DNA from: an uncultured Holophagaceae bacterium
Lineage (GTDB): Bacteria; Acidobacteriota; Holophagae; Holophagales; Holophagaceae
DNA: 17,504 bases
Direction: 5' to 3'
Assembly (NCBI GenBank): GCA_903919165.1
Contig: CAIXHJ010000141.1
Span: 1-17,504, forward strand
The notes below the pieces were generated by a model, which saw only the letters and a program-made list of their open reading frames with translations, made no database searches and was not told where the DNA came from. The position numbers were made by a program, and so were the translations under genes. This document shows positions 1 to 6,414 of this stretch, in pieces (the first letter of the stretch is position 1; each line of letters starts with the position of its first letter).

Positions 1-1157
1 AGGTCCCGGTTGGTGGCCGCGATGATCCGGACATCGACCTTCACTGTCCTGGCGCTTCCCAGGCGGCTGAATTCGCCCTCCTGGATGACGTGCAGCAGCT
101 TGGCCTGGAGTTCGAAAGGGAGATCACCGATCTCATCCAGCAGAATGGTGCCCTTGTCGGCCAATTCGAACCGGCCCAATTGCTGGGAACTGGCACCAGT
201 GAAGGCGCCCTTCTCGCGCCCGAAGAGTTCGCTTTCGATCAGGTTGCCGGGAAGGGCTGTGCAATTGACGATGACAAGGGGGCGCTGCCTGCGCAGGCTC
301 CTACTGTGGATGGCCCGGGCCACCAGTCCTTTGCCGGTTCCCGTTTCACCCAACAGCAGTACCGTTGAATCCTGCGGCGCCACAGCCTCGACCCGGAAGA
401 ACACATTTTCCAGGCAGCGGCTTTGTCCGATCACTTCACCGAAGTTGTAGGTCCGGTTGATCTCCTGGAACAGGTGCGCATTTCCCGCATGAAGGTGTTT
501 CTTCAGATCCTGGATTTCTGCGTGGGCGCTGTGGAGTTCCTTTTCTGTCTGTTCCCTTAATTCCTTTTCCCTTGAGAGCAGGTCGGCGGGGTGGCCTGGT
601 TGCTCGATCTCCCAGAGCTGTTCCCGCTCGGAACCGGAGGGGAGAGATCCCACCCGTTTTCCCCAAGTGATATCTGAGTGAACGCCGACGGCTCCAATGA
701 TCCGGCCCTTTTTCAGGATGGGTGCCGCCGTGACCCGGAGGGTGATTTCCTCACCAGTTCCAGCGTGGGTGGCCAGCACGACCACGGTCACCGTTTCCCC
801 CCTGAGGGCACGTGCGAGAGGCCGCTCCTCTTCCTGAAGGGGAAGCCGGCTGTTCGGCCATCGCAGGGGGAACCCCTCGCCCTTCATTCCGAAAGTCTTC
901 CGCAACTCGTCGAGAGAAGTGACACCAAACATCCTTAGCGCTGCGGGGTTGCAACGGGTGATGCCATCGCTGGATACGATGCAGACAGTGTTCGGGGTCG
1001 TATCAAGGATCGCATTCATTTCCAGCCGCTTCAGGAGCAGTTCGGACATGTGCGCAACGATCGAGTTGTTTCTCTCGCCCCGAACCGGATCGAATCGAGA
1101 GCGGACACCAGAAATTTTGGTAGAATTGAATGCGTAATTTTCTGAATACATTGGCAT
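1..1157 (-). CDS. PAS-domain sigma-54-dependent transcriptional activator (bEBP), C-terminus cut by window edge
   Basis: Enhancer-binding protein that would use ATP hydrolysis to open sigma-54 RNA polymerase promoters. Reading the minus strand, the frame is open from the window edge to a stop at 1257-1259. From ATG 1157 about 385 residues are visible. Residues ~47-163 look like a PAS sensor domain, ~190-220 a charged coiled-coil linker. The AAA+ domain follows, with Walker A GETGTGKG (327-350, residues 270-277), the sigma-54-contacting GAFTGA loop (192-209, residues 317-322), a DEIGDLP Walker B-like motif and an AATNRD segment at the edge. The rest of the AAA+ domain and the DNA-binding domain lie outside. 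ATG 1157 is preceded by a weak TCAGGTG ribosome site; ATG 1151 and ATG 1049 are alternatives. The gene diverges from the FeS/NrfD operon, which carries a -24/-12 promoter, so it is probably that operon's activator (inference). The PAS ligand cannot be told from sequence. Confidence 0.9.
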   Translation of the reverse strand, partial: MPMYSENYAFNSTKISGVRSRFDPVRGERNNSIVAHMSELLLKRLEMNAILDTTPNTVCIVSSDGITRCNPAALRMFGVTSLDELRKTFGMKGEGFPLRWPNSRLPLQEEERPLARALRGETVTVVVLATHAGTGEEITLRVTAAPILKKGRIIGAVGVHSDITWGKRVGSLPSGSEREQLWEIEQPGHPADLLSREKELREQTEKELHSAHAEIQDLKKHLHAGNAHLFQEINRTYNFGEVIGQSRCLENVFFRVEAVAPQDSTVLLLGETGTGKGLVARAIHSRSLRRQRPLVIVNCTALPGNLIESELFGREKGAFTGASSQQLGRFELADKGTILLDEIGDLPFELQAKLLHVIQEGEFSRLGSARTVKVDVRIIAATNRD

Positions 1158-1267
1158 TACAGCACCTGACTGTGTGTTGAATACACATGGGTCATCAATC
1201 AGTGTAGTCCTTTCCCACCGGAAAACCAGCGTAGCCAAAATTTCCGCATCGGGTCTTTACGATTTGT

Positions 1268-1306
1268 TGCAGGTTCCATCGATCCTGCATCCGTCGCATT
1301 TGACGG
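1268..1306. promoter_or_regulatory. Candidate upstream activator sites (two adjacent inverted repeats)
   Basis: TGCAGG (1268-1273) and CCTGCA (1284-1289) form a perfect 6-bp inverted repeat with a 10-bp spacer. Immediately after it, CCGTC (1291-1295) and GACGG (1302-1306) form a second one. Their centres lie about 168 and 148 bp upstream of the start site predicted from the -24/-12 element, which is a usual distance for an enhancer bound by a sigma-54 activator. Binding by the divergent regulator is inferred. Confidence 0.45.
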
Positions 1307-1420
1307 TTCTGCTCCATGACGCGGCGGGCAGGTCTTGGCCTTCCTTCGTCCTGATCGATTAGATTGAACTAAGATGAATGATTAAAACAGATAAATTTCA
1401 TGATGGCTGTTCGTCCACCC

Positions 1421-1435
1421 TGGCACGCGACTTGA
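1421..1435 (+). promoter_or_regulatory. Sigma-54 (-24/-12) promoter of the FeS/NrfD operon
   Basis: TGGCAC (1421-1426), five bases, then TTGA (1432-1435) matches the TGGCAC-N5-TTGC consensus at all but the last base, where the -12 GC is GA. The predicted start site is near 1447, giving a leader of about 73 nt before ATG 1520. The divergent sigma-54 activator gene supports the call. Confidence 0.7.
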
Positions 1436-1519
1436 CCTATAGCTGCTGTGTTGGTTGTTAAGATCATTCGCAATCAACCATATAAATGCTTTTATTTCCC
1501 AGAATGGTGGGATGAGATC

Positions 1520-2293
1520 ATGAGTCAAAAAAAAGCCATGCTAATTGACCTTACACTCTGTGTCGGCTGCAATGCCTGCCAGGGTGCCTGCAAGGAAGAA
1601 AATCGGCTCCCTCCAAATGAAGAAAAATACCTGTCGCTGACTGCCTATACAGCTCTTAGCAAGTATAACGACCTGTACATCCGCCGCATGTGCCAGCACT
1701 GTGAAGTCCCCACGTGCGTGTCTGTCTGCCCCGTCGGCGCTCTCAGCAAATTGGAAGCAGGCCCCGTCGCGTACGATGGCGAAAAATGCATCGGTTGCCG
1801 CTATTGTCTGCAGGCTTGCCCATTCCACGTTCCGAAATACGAATGGAGCAGCACCAAGCCTCGCATCCAGAAGTGCAAATTCTGTGCTTCCAGGCTGGCC
1901 AAGGGGCTCCAGCCTGCCTGCGCTGAAGCCTGCCCGACCGGGGCAACCATGTTCGGCGATCGCGATGAGCTGCTGGTCGAAGCGGCCCGCAGGATCAACG
2001 CCGAGCCTGCCAAGTTCGTTCCCAGGATCTACGGGAAGGATGATGTTGGCGGCACGTCCATGTTCTATATCAGCCCAGTTCCGTTTGAACAGCTGGGCTT
2101 CGATTCCCGGCTGGGGAAGACGCCCATGCCCATGTTGACCATGAGCGCCCTCTCCAAGGTTCCCAATGTGCTTTCCGTGGGTGGCGTGATGCTCGGCGGC
2201 ATCTGGTGGATCACCAACCGGCGCAGTGAAGTGCAGGCCCATGAGGCTGCCCTGAAAAAGGGCGAGGCCTACCAGCGTGAGGACAATCCATGA
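1520..2293 (+). CDS. HybA/DmsB-type 4x[4Fe-4S] ferredoxin subunit with C-terminal membrane anchor
   Basis: Electron-transfer subunit that would pass electrons between a partner and the quinone pool through the NrfD-like protein encoded next. Its 257 residues carry sixteen cysteines in four clusters: C14/17/20/24, C58/61/66/70, C90/93/96/100 and C119/122/134/138. A GGTSMFYIS segment near residue 177 resembles the C-terminal region of HybA. Residues ~213-232 form a single hydrophobic segment that could anchor it. ATG 1520 was chosen because the ferredoxin starts at once (MSQKKAMLID) and a GTG at 1448 would coincide with the predicted transcription start. HybA proteins usually carry a Tat signal; no twin-arginine peptide is visible from either start. 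Export would need a partner, or the protein stays in the cytoplasm. The stop overlaps the next ATG by 4 nt (ATGA). Confidence 0.88.
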   Translation: MSQKKAMLIDLTLCVGCNACQGACKEENRLPPNEEKYLSLTAYTALSKYNDLYIRRMCQHCEVPTCVSVCPVGALSKLEAGPVAYDGEKCIGCRYCLQACPFHVPKYEWSSTKPRIQKCKFCASRLAKGLQPACAEACPTGATMFGDRDELLVEAARRINAEPAKFVPRIYGKDDVGGTSMFYISPVPFEQLGFDSRLGKTPMPMLTMSALSKVPNVLSVGGVMLGGIWWITNRRSEVQAHEAALKKGEAYQREDNP

Positions 2294-3492
2294 GAATTCG
2301 ACTCCTGCCGCGAATCACGGGCTGGCACCCGATCGCCACCACCTTGATCCTGGCTGGCACCATCGCGGCCATAGCCAGGTTCACCTATGGGCTCGGCGCC
2401 ACCACGAACCTCAGCGATGAGTTCCCCTGGGGACTCTGGATCGGCTTCGACTTCTTGGGCATCGGGCTCGCCGCCTCGGGATTCACCATCGTGGCCGCGG
2501 TCAACCTGTTCCACGCCAAGGAGTACGAACCAATCGTGCGCCCCGCGATTCTGACGGCCTTCATCGGGTATCTGCTGGTGGTCCTGGTCCTCATCATCGA
2601 CCTTGGACGCCCTGACCATTTCTGGCATCCGCTGGTCATGTGGAACCCGCATTCGGTGATGTGCGAGATCAGCTGGTGTCTCATGTTGTACACCACCGTG
2701 CTTTCCTTGGAATTCGCTCCAATTATCCTCGAAAAATTGAATATATTTTCACCAATCAAATGGATTCATGCCATCTCGCTGCCGCTCATGATCTTCGGCG
2801 TGCTGCTGTCCACCTTGCACCAGTCTTCGTTCGGTTCTCTGTACCTGATTGTCCCGAACCGGCTGCACGCTCTTTGGTACACACCGATGCTGCCGGTCCT
2901 TTTCTTCATTTCCTGCATCGCGTCTGGGGTCTCGATGGTGATCCTCGAATCACTGATTCTTTCCCGGGGTCGGCGCGACTTTCTTCCCACACCGCTTCGC
3001 GCCAACCTGGCTAAGATCATCGCCGTCACATTGGCCGTGTACTTTGTCGTGCGAGTCCAGGATCTTCTGACGAGGGGTGCCCTGCACGAGCTGACAACCC
3101 TGACCTACTACAGCATTGCGTTCTATGCGGAACTACTGATTGGCTTCGTTATTCCGTTCGCATTGTTGCTTATCGAACGGATTCGAACCTCGCGGCGGGG
3201 GCTGTATACCGCAACCCTATTGGTCGTGGTCGGTTTCGCCTTCAACCGGATGAATACAGCCATAACCGGATTGGAGCAATATCCGACCCAGACCTACTTC
3301 CCGTCCCTGATCGAAGTTTTCATCATGCTCGGAATAACAGCGGTCGGATTCAGTGCCTTCTCCTTCATCGTCAAACACCTTCCGATTTTCGAAGCCGTGG
3401 CAGCCAGCCCGCGCATTCCAACAGAGGCTGTGGCTGGGCAGCCCGAACCCATATTCCTTTCCCGTGAAGGCGGAGACCTGGAGTCTTCGTGA
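2290..3492 (+). CDS. NrfD/HybB-family polytopic membrane quinone-interacting subunit
   Basis: Integral membrane subunit of the NrfD/PsrC/HybB family, which exchanges electrons between an attached ferredoxin subunit and menaquinone. The 400-residue sequence has about ten hydrophobic segments, at roughly 13-33, 47-72, 83-105, 120-142, 157-177, 195-220, 238-260, 272-296, 302-322 and 338-362. Near the N-terminus the FPWGLWIGFD stretch and the IIDLGRPDHFWHP stretch are typical of HybB-like members. Length fits the family. It is translationally coupled to the ferredoxin gene by an ATGA overlap, and 40 nt separate it from the next small gene. No dehydrogenase, hydrogenase, molybdopterin or cytochrome subunit lies beside it, so the electron donor or acceptor is unknown. 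Confidence 0.9.
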   Translation: MRIRLLPRITGWHPIATTLILAGTIAAIARFTYGLGATTNLSDEFPWGLWIGFDFLGIGLAASGFTIVAAVNLFHAKEYEPIVRPAILTAFIGYLLVVLVLIIDLGRPDHFWHPLVMWNPHSVMCEISWCLMLYTTVLSLEFAPIILEKLNIFSPIKWIHAISLPLMIFGVLLSTLHQSSFGSLYLIVPNRLHALWYTPMLPVLFFISCIASGVSMVILESLILSRGRRDFLPTPLRANLAKIIAVTLAVYFVVRVQDLLTRGALHELTTLTYYSIAFYAELLIGFVIPFALLLIERIRTSRRGLYTATLLVVVGFAFNRMNTAITGLEQYPTQTYFPSLIEVFIMLGITAVGFSAFSFIVKHLPIFEAVAASPRIPTEAVAGQPEPIFLSREGGDLESS

Positions 3493-3532
3493 GCGGCCAT
3501 TCCCCGCAGTGAATGTCCTACAGGAGGTTTAC

Positions 3533-3691
3533 ATGTTCAATTTGGCCAATTGGAAAAACCCAGAAACGCTCATGTTGAATATCACGAACAGCGCGCTTGG
3601 AATTGCAACCATCGTGTTGGTCGTCTGGATTTGCGGAGCGGCGATTGAAGAATTCGTCCTTCAGCATAAAGAATCACACATCAAACATTAG
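3533..3691 (+). CDS. Small single-span membrane protein of the FeS/NrfD operon
   Basis: A 52-residue protein preceded by an almost perfect ribosome site (AGGAGG at 3522-3527, 5 nt before the ATG), the best in the operon. An amphipathic N-terminus with two Trp/Asn-rich positions (NLANWKNPE) is followed by one hydrophobic helix at about residues 18-38, then a short charged tail ending in HIKH. It matches no family I can name. Position and ribosome site suggest an accessory subunit or assembly factor of the NrfD-like complex. The same frame is open upstream, overlapping the NrfD gene, but no ribosome site supports an earlier start. Confidence 0.75.
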   Translation: MFNLANWKNPETLMLNITNSALGIATIVLVVWICGAAIEEFVLQHKESHIKH

Positions 3692-3706
3692 ACAGGGAGG
3701 CCGACC

Positions 3707-3892
3707 ATGACCGTACTGCTCGTACTGTTCCTGATCGTCGCATTCGTAGGCACTGACCATGTCGTTCACGCAGTCTCGAGACGGGCGGAAGCAAAGCGTG
3801 AGGATCCCCTGAGAGGTCCCGCGCGGTTGAGCCTGCCGACTGGGTCCGCCCGTCTCCAAGGGGCTGAGAACCATGGACCGCTTCGTCCTTGA
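3707..3892 (+). CDS. Short membrane-anchored protein, possibly the truncated N-terminus of a GcvH-like redox accessory protein
   Basis: Sixty-one residues starting at ATG 3707 behind a GGGAGG ribosome site (3695-3700), 15 nt after the preceding stop. Residues 1-17 are a strongly hydrophobic segment beginning MTVLLVLFLIV, then a basic/polar stretch (SRRAEAKRED), then a Pro/Leu-rich tail ending in AENHGPLRP. From memory, N-terminally anchored GcvH-like (lipoyl-domain) proteins found beside NrfD modules begin in a similar way and then continue for well over 100 residues with a His-containing motif. Here the frame stops just where such a domain would begin, and neither other frame continues it (stops soon follow). 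I infer a truncation or frameshift remnant. It could instead be a genuine tiny membrane subunit. Confidence 0.5.
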   Translation: MTVLLVLFLIVAFVGTDHVVHAVSRRAEAKREDPLRGPARLSLPTGSARLQGAENHGPLRP

Positions 3893-3988
3893 ACGCGGAA
3901 TCCATGAACGTCACCTCAAGGTGAAGGTCAGTGGCAAGGTTGCAGTTGGAAGTGGCTAGTCATAAAGCCACCTTGGTTCTGAGTACAC
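3893..3988 (+). other. Operon tail between the last small gene and the terminator
   Basis: A frame starting at ATG 3873 overlaps the end of the preceding gene and stops at 3959 after 28 residues. It has no ribosome site and no recognisable similarity. It may be leftover coding sequence from the truncated gene upstream. No other feature is seen. Confidence 0.3.
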
Positions 3989-4016
3989 AAAGCGGGCGCC
4001 AGTCGGCGCCCGCTTT
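3989..4016 (+). terminator. Hairpin terminator closing the FeS/NrfD operon
   Basis: A perfect 12-bp stem (AAAGCGGGCGCC at 3989-4000 with GGCGCCCGCTTT at 4005-4016) around an AGTC loop. The descending arm ends in TTT but no separate T-run follows. The core is duplicated at 4300-4318, behind the peroxiredoxin gene. Confidence 0.75.
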
Positions 4017-4033
4017 GCACGTTCTCTTCCAAA

Positions 4034-4076
4034 CCACTTGGCAGCTAGGTAGACTTTCAACCCAGCCGAAGTCGGC
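4034..4076 (-). pseudogene. Remnant of a peroxiredoxin 3' end
   Basis: On the minus strand this 43-bp stretch matches the last 14 codons or so of the peroxiredoxin gene (4341-4383) at 33 of 43 positions by hand count, without gaps. The homologous stop TAG has become TGG, and the translated copy no longer gives the same peptide. It is a fragment of a duplicated or lost paralogue. Confidence 0.6.
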
Positions 4077-4085
4077 CTGGGTCGG

Positions 4086-4289
4086 GCCTCCGGCCCTCGG
4101 CGCTTCGCCCCCGCCATCGCCTGCGCCGATGCACCCCTATCCTCCCTCCAGTTCGCTGCTGTCGGATGGTGATTCGGGGCTCCGCCCCTCGCCCTCCGGG
4201 CGGCAATCCGCTGCGCAGATTCCGTCCTATCCTCCCTTCACATCGTTTCGGTCGGATGGTCATGGCCCCGAAGGCCCTTCCGCCTCTGT
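4086..4289. repeat. Spacer with a 90-bp-offset tandem repeat and TCC-loop hairpins
   Basis: Two copies of a 35-bp unit, beginning CCTATCCTCCCT and ending GTCGGATGGT, lie at 4136-4170 and 4226-4260, with 29 of 35 positions identical. Around them are three small perfect hairpins sharing a TCC loop: 4084-4096 (GGGCC/GGCCC), 4176-4188 (GGGGC/GCCCC) and 4190-4202 (CGCCC/GGGCG). No ribosome site or plausible protein is present. The layout resembles REP-like repetitive extragenic DNA. Confidence 0.65.
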
Positions 4290-4392
4290 GTACACGCCGC
4301 GGGCGCCTTCCGGCGCCCACTTGGTTCCTTCTTTGCCGGTCTACTTGGCAGCGACGTAAGCCTTCAGCCCCTCAGAAGTCGGCTTCATGGCC
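4290..4392. repeat. Direct repeat copy B (matches 3983-4085)
   Basis: This is the functional member of the pair. It contains the hairpin downstream of the peroxiredoxin gene and the last ~17 codons of that gene. See copy A for the shared blocks. Confidence 0.75.
4301..4318 (-). terminator. Hairpin downstream of the peroxiredoxin gene
   Basis: GGGCGCC (4301-4307), TTCC loop, GGCGCCC (4312-4318): a perfect 7-bp stem, 22 nt past the peroxiredoxin stop. Read on the minus strand the loop is GGAA, a GNRA tetraloop. No T-run follows in that direction, so it may stabilise the 3' end rather than terminate alone. Confidence 0.5.
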
Positions 4393-4922
4393 TTCTGCCC
4401 CTTGTGCCAGTTGGCGGGGCAGACTTCGCCGTGCTCTTCGCTGAAGTCCACCGCGTCGAGGAGGCGCAGGACTTCCTCCACGCTGCGGCCCAGGTCGTTG
4501 TGGTTCACGGTGATGTGCTTCAGGATGCCGTCCTTGTTGATGATGAACAGGCCGCGCAGGGCGATGCCGGCGGGCAACAGGACGTTGTAATCCTGGGCGA
4601 TGGTCTTGTTCAGGTCGGACACCAGGGGGAAGGTCACGCCCTGGATGCCGCCTTCCTTGCGGGGGGTGTTGACCCAGGCATGGTGGCTGAACTTTGAGTC
4701 CACGCTCACGCCGATGACCTGGGTGTGCCGGGCCTCGAATTCCTTGATGGCGTCGGCGAAGGCCAGGATCTCCGTGGGGCACACGAAGGTGAAATCGAGG
4801 GGGTAGAAGAACAGGACGACCTTCTTGCCCTTGTAGTCGGAGAGCGAGACCTGCTTGAACTCGCCGTTGACGAGGGCGTCGGCCTTGAAGTCGGGTGCGG
4901 GCTGGGTGACGAATGCGGCCAT
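4341..4922 (-). CDS. Typical 2-Cys peroxiredoxin (AhpC/TSA family)
   Basis: Cytoplasmic thiol peroxidase that reduces hydrogen peroxide and organic hydroperoxides, in the family recycled by thioredoxin or AhpF. The 193-residue length is normal. The peroxidatic Cys48 sits in FVCPTE after the FFYPLDFTF strand, and the resolving Cys168 in EVCPANW, which identifies a typical 2-Cys enzyme. The GGIQG motif at 91-95 is present, but the C-terminus ends KAYVAAK without a YF motif, a pattern linked in this family to resistance against overoxidation (inference). A GGAGG ribosome site (4927-4931) precedes ATG 4922. No AhpF or thioredoxin reductase gene is adjacent. The 3' end and hairpin are partly duplicated 307 bp away. 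Confidence 0.95.
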   Translation of the reverse strand: MAAFVTQPAPDFKADALVNGEFKQVSLSDYKGKKVVLFFYPLDFTFVCPTEILAFADAIKEFEARHTQVIGVSVDSKFSHHAWVNTPRKEGGIQGVTFPLVSDLNKTIAQDYNVLLPAGIALRGLFIINKDGILKHITVNHNDLGRSVEEVLRLLDAVDFSEEHGEVCPANWHKGQKAMKPTSEGLKAYVAAK

Positions 4923-5112
4923 GGTGCCTCCAATGCGGGGACTCGCCCCTGGGTTTCTGCGTGAAGAATCAGGCTACGGTGGAGGCTCAGGCCATTCAAG
5001 AAAAAAATCCGACCAAATCGGTAAAGAATATGAAACCAGAGGGTCCATTGAGAAGCCCAGATGCAGTAAGGGTGCGGCCTCCATGCTAATCTGCGGGGTT
5101 CCCAGGACCCTC
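4923..5112. other. Divergent promoter region of peroxiredoxin and arginine deiminase
   Basis: A 190-bp spacer between divergent genes. It contains an A/T-rich core at about 4995-5035, including a run of seven A. For the peroxiredoxin, a candidate sigma-70 promoter on the minus strand is TTGAAT (4994-4999) and TAGCCT (4971-4976) with a 17-bp spacer, giving a leader of roughly 40 nt. No convincing OxyR or PerR operator was found by eye. Confidence 0.35.
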
Positions 5113-6414
5113 ATGCAGCCCATCCAGCTTTCGGTCTTTTCTGAAACCGCCCGCCTCCGGCAGGTGGTGGTGCACGACCCCGGTCCCGAAGTAGACCAGA
5201 TGGTGCCCGGCATGATGGAGAAGCTGCTGTTCGATGACATCCTCTACGGCGACCTGGCCCGCCATGAGCACGGCCTATTCCGGCAGGTGCTGACCCGGGT
5301 GGCAGACGAGGTGCTGGACATCCAGGACCTCTTCATCGAGTCCCTGCGGGAGGAGGGTGTGAAGCTTGCCTTCATCGAGGATCTGCGACGGCTGGTGGGG
5401 CTGCCGGACGATACCTGCAACATGCTGCGCGACATGAACCCTGCGGACGCCGCCCGCAGCGTCATCGGCGGCGTCCCCTGGGACGACATGCCGAGCCACA
5501 CCCGCTGGGAGGAGGAGTTCGACTACCGGGTGCGTCCCATTCCAAATCTCCTGTTCATGCGGGATCCGGCCTCGGTCATCGGCGACGGGTACAGCGTGAA
5601 CTCCATGGCCACCTGGGCGCGGGAGCGGGAACCGCTCATCCTTAGCTATGTCTTCCGCCACCATCCGCGATTGAAACATCACACGGACCACGACAAGTGG
5701 TTCGATCAGGTGACGCCGCTCATCCGCGGCGAGATCAAGGCCCCTGTGAGCCTGGAAGGCGGCGATATCCAGGTGCTCAGCCGCAAGGTGCTGGTCGTGG
5801 GTTGCAGCGAGCGCACCCAGGCCGATGCGATCCACTTGCTGGCCGAGAGCCTGAGGGCCCACCGGGCAGAGGACGAGAACAGCTTCGACCACCTGCTCAT
5901 TGTGCTCATGCCGAAGCGGCGCAGTGCCATGCACCTCGATACAATCTTCACCCGGACCAGCGAGGGCGAGTGCCTGGTCTACCCGCCCTACTTCCTGGAG
6001 GGCAGCCGGGAACTCCTCAACGTCACCAGCATCGACCTGCGCCACGACGAGTTGCGTATGAGCACGCAGCCTGGCCTCCTGAAGTCGCTGAAAGCCGTGG
6101 GCATTGAGCTGGAACCCATCTTCTGCGGTGGGAAGGACCCCATCCTCCAGCAACGGGAGCAGTGGACCGACGGCGCCAACGCCTTCTGCCTCGCGCCGGG
6201 TGTCATCACCGGCTATGGCCGCAACCTCGCCACGGGTGAGGCCCTCGACAGGGCCGGCTACTGCGTGGTGACCACGGAGCAGGTTCTGAGGGATGCCAGT
6301 CTGAACTTGCTGAATGGGGCGAAGTACTTGGTCCAGATCGAGGCCAGTGAACTGAGCCGGGCCCGGGGCGGCCCCCGCTGCATGACCATGCCGCTGTCCC
6401 GGGAGGAGCCTTGA
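5113..6414 (+). CDS. arcA: Arginine deiminase
   Basis: Hydrolyses L-arginine to L-citrulline and ammonia (EC 3.5.3.6), a cytoplasmic guanidino-modifying enzyme. The 433-residue protein keeps the family's catalytic set: Asp151 in LFMRDP, Glu215 in LEGGDIQ, His274 and Asp276 in MHLDTIFT, and the nucleophile Cys423 in RGGPRCMTMP near the C-terminus. The N-terminal VFSETARLRQVVVHDPG is also typical. ATG 5113 begins close to this conserved start; an in-frame ATG at 5083 would add ten residues. Upstream AGGA is a weak ribosome site. No ornithine carbamoyltransferase, carbamate kinase or arginine/ornithine antiporter gene is nearby, so the usual arc operon is absent here. Its stop overlaps the TTG start of the glycosyltransferase gene. 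Confidence 0.92.
   Translation: MQPIQLSVFSETARLRQVVVHDPGPEVDQMVPGMMEKLLFDDILYGDLARHEHGLFRQVLTRVADEVLDIQDLFIESLREEGVKLAFIEDLRRLVGLPDDTCNMLRDMNPADAARSVIGGVPWDDMPSHTRWEEEFDYRVRPIPNLLFMRDPASVIGDGYSVNSMATWAREREPLILSYVFRHHPRLKHHTDHDKWFDQVTPLIRGEIKAPVSLEGGDIQVLSRKVLVVGCSERTQADAIHLLAESLRAHRAEDENSFDHLLIVLMPKRRSAMHLDTIFTRTSEGECLVYPPYFLEGSRELLNVTSIDLRHDELRMSTQPGLLKSLKAVGIELEPIFCGGKDPILQQREQWTDGANAFCLAPGVITGYGRNLATGEALDRAGYCVVTTEQVLRDASLNLLNGAKYLVQIEASELSRARGGPRCMTMPLSREEP

Larger units (their letters stand above)
1158..1519. other. Divergent regulatory spacer between the activator and the FeS/NrfD operon
   Basis: This gene-free stretch is visibly more AT-rich than most of the window. It contains an imperfect palindrome at 1173-1187 (TGTGT and ACACA arms around TGAAT), two perfect inverted repeats at 1268-1289 and 1291-1306, and a sigma-54-type promoter at 1421-1435. 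The open frames inside it have no ribosome site or recognisable protein. It appears to be purely regulatory. Confidence 0.65.
3983..4085. repeat. Direct repeat copy A (matches 4290-4392, offset 307 bp)
   Basis: Aligned without gaps at a constant offset of 307 bp, the two copies share GTACAC, the GCGGGCGCC-N4-GGCGCCC hairpin, the block CTTGGCAGC and AAGTCGGC near the end. Copy B spans the peroxiredoxin terminator and its last ~17 codons. Copy A is the non-coding, more decayed version. Similarity stops abruptly after about 4085. Confidence 0.75.

Noticed and set aside
1174..1362. Short open frame on the plus strand in the regulatory spacer
   Set aside because: It has no ribosome site and no similarity, and it contains both inverted repeats proposed as activator sites.
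1448..1519. GTG start at 1448 for the ferredoxin subunit
   Set aside because: It coincides with the transcription start predicted from the -24/-12 element and adds 24 residues with no signal peptide or conserved features. ATG 1520 begins the ferredoxin fold directly.
3931..4359. 142-codon open frame across the repeat spacer
   Set aside because: It runs through a terminator hairpin and direct repeats, and its product is Pro/Ser-rich low complexity. No ribosome site was found.
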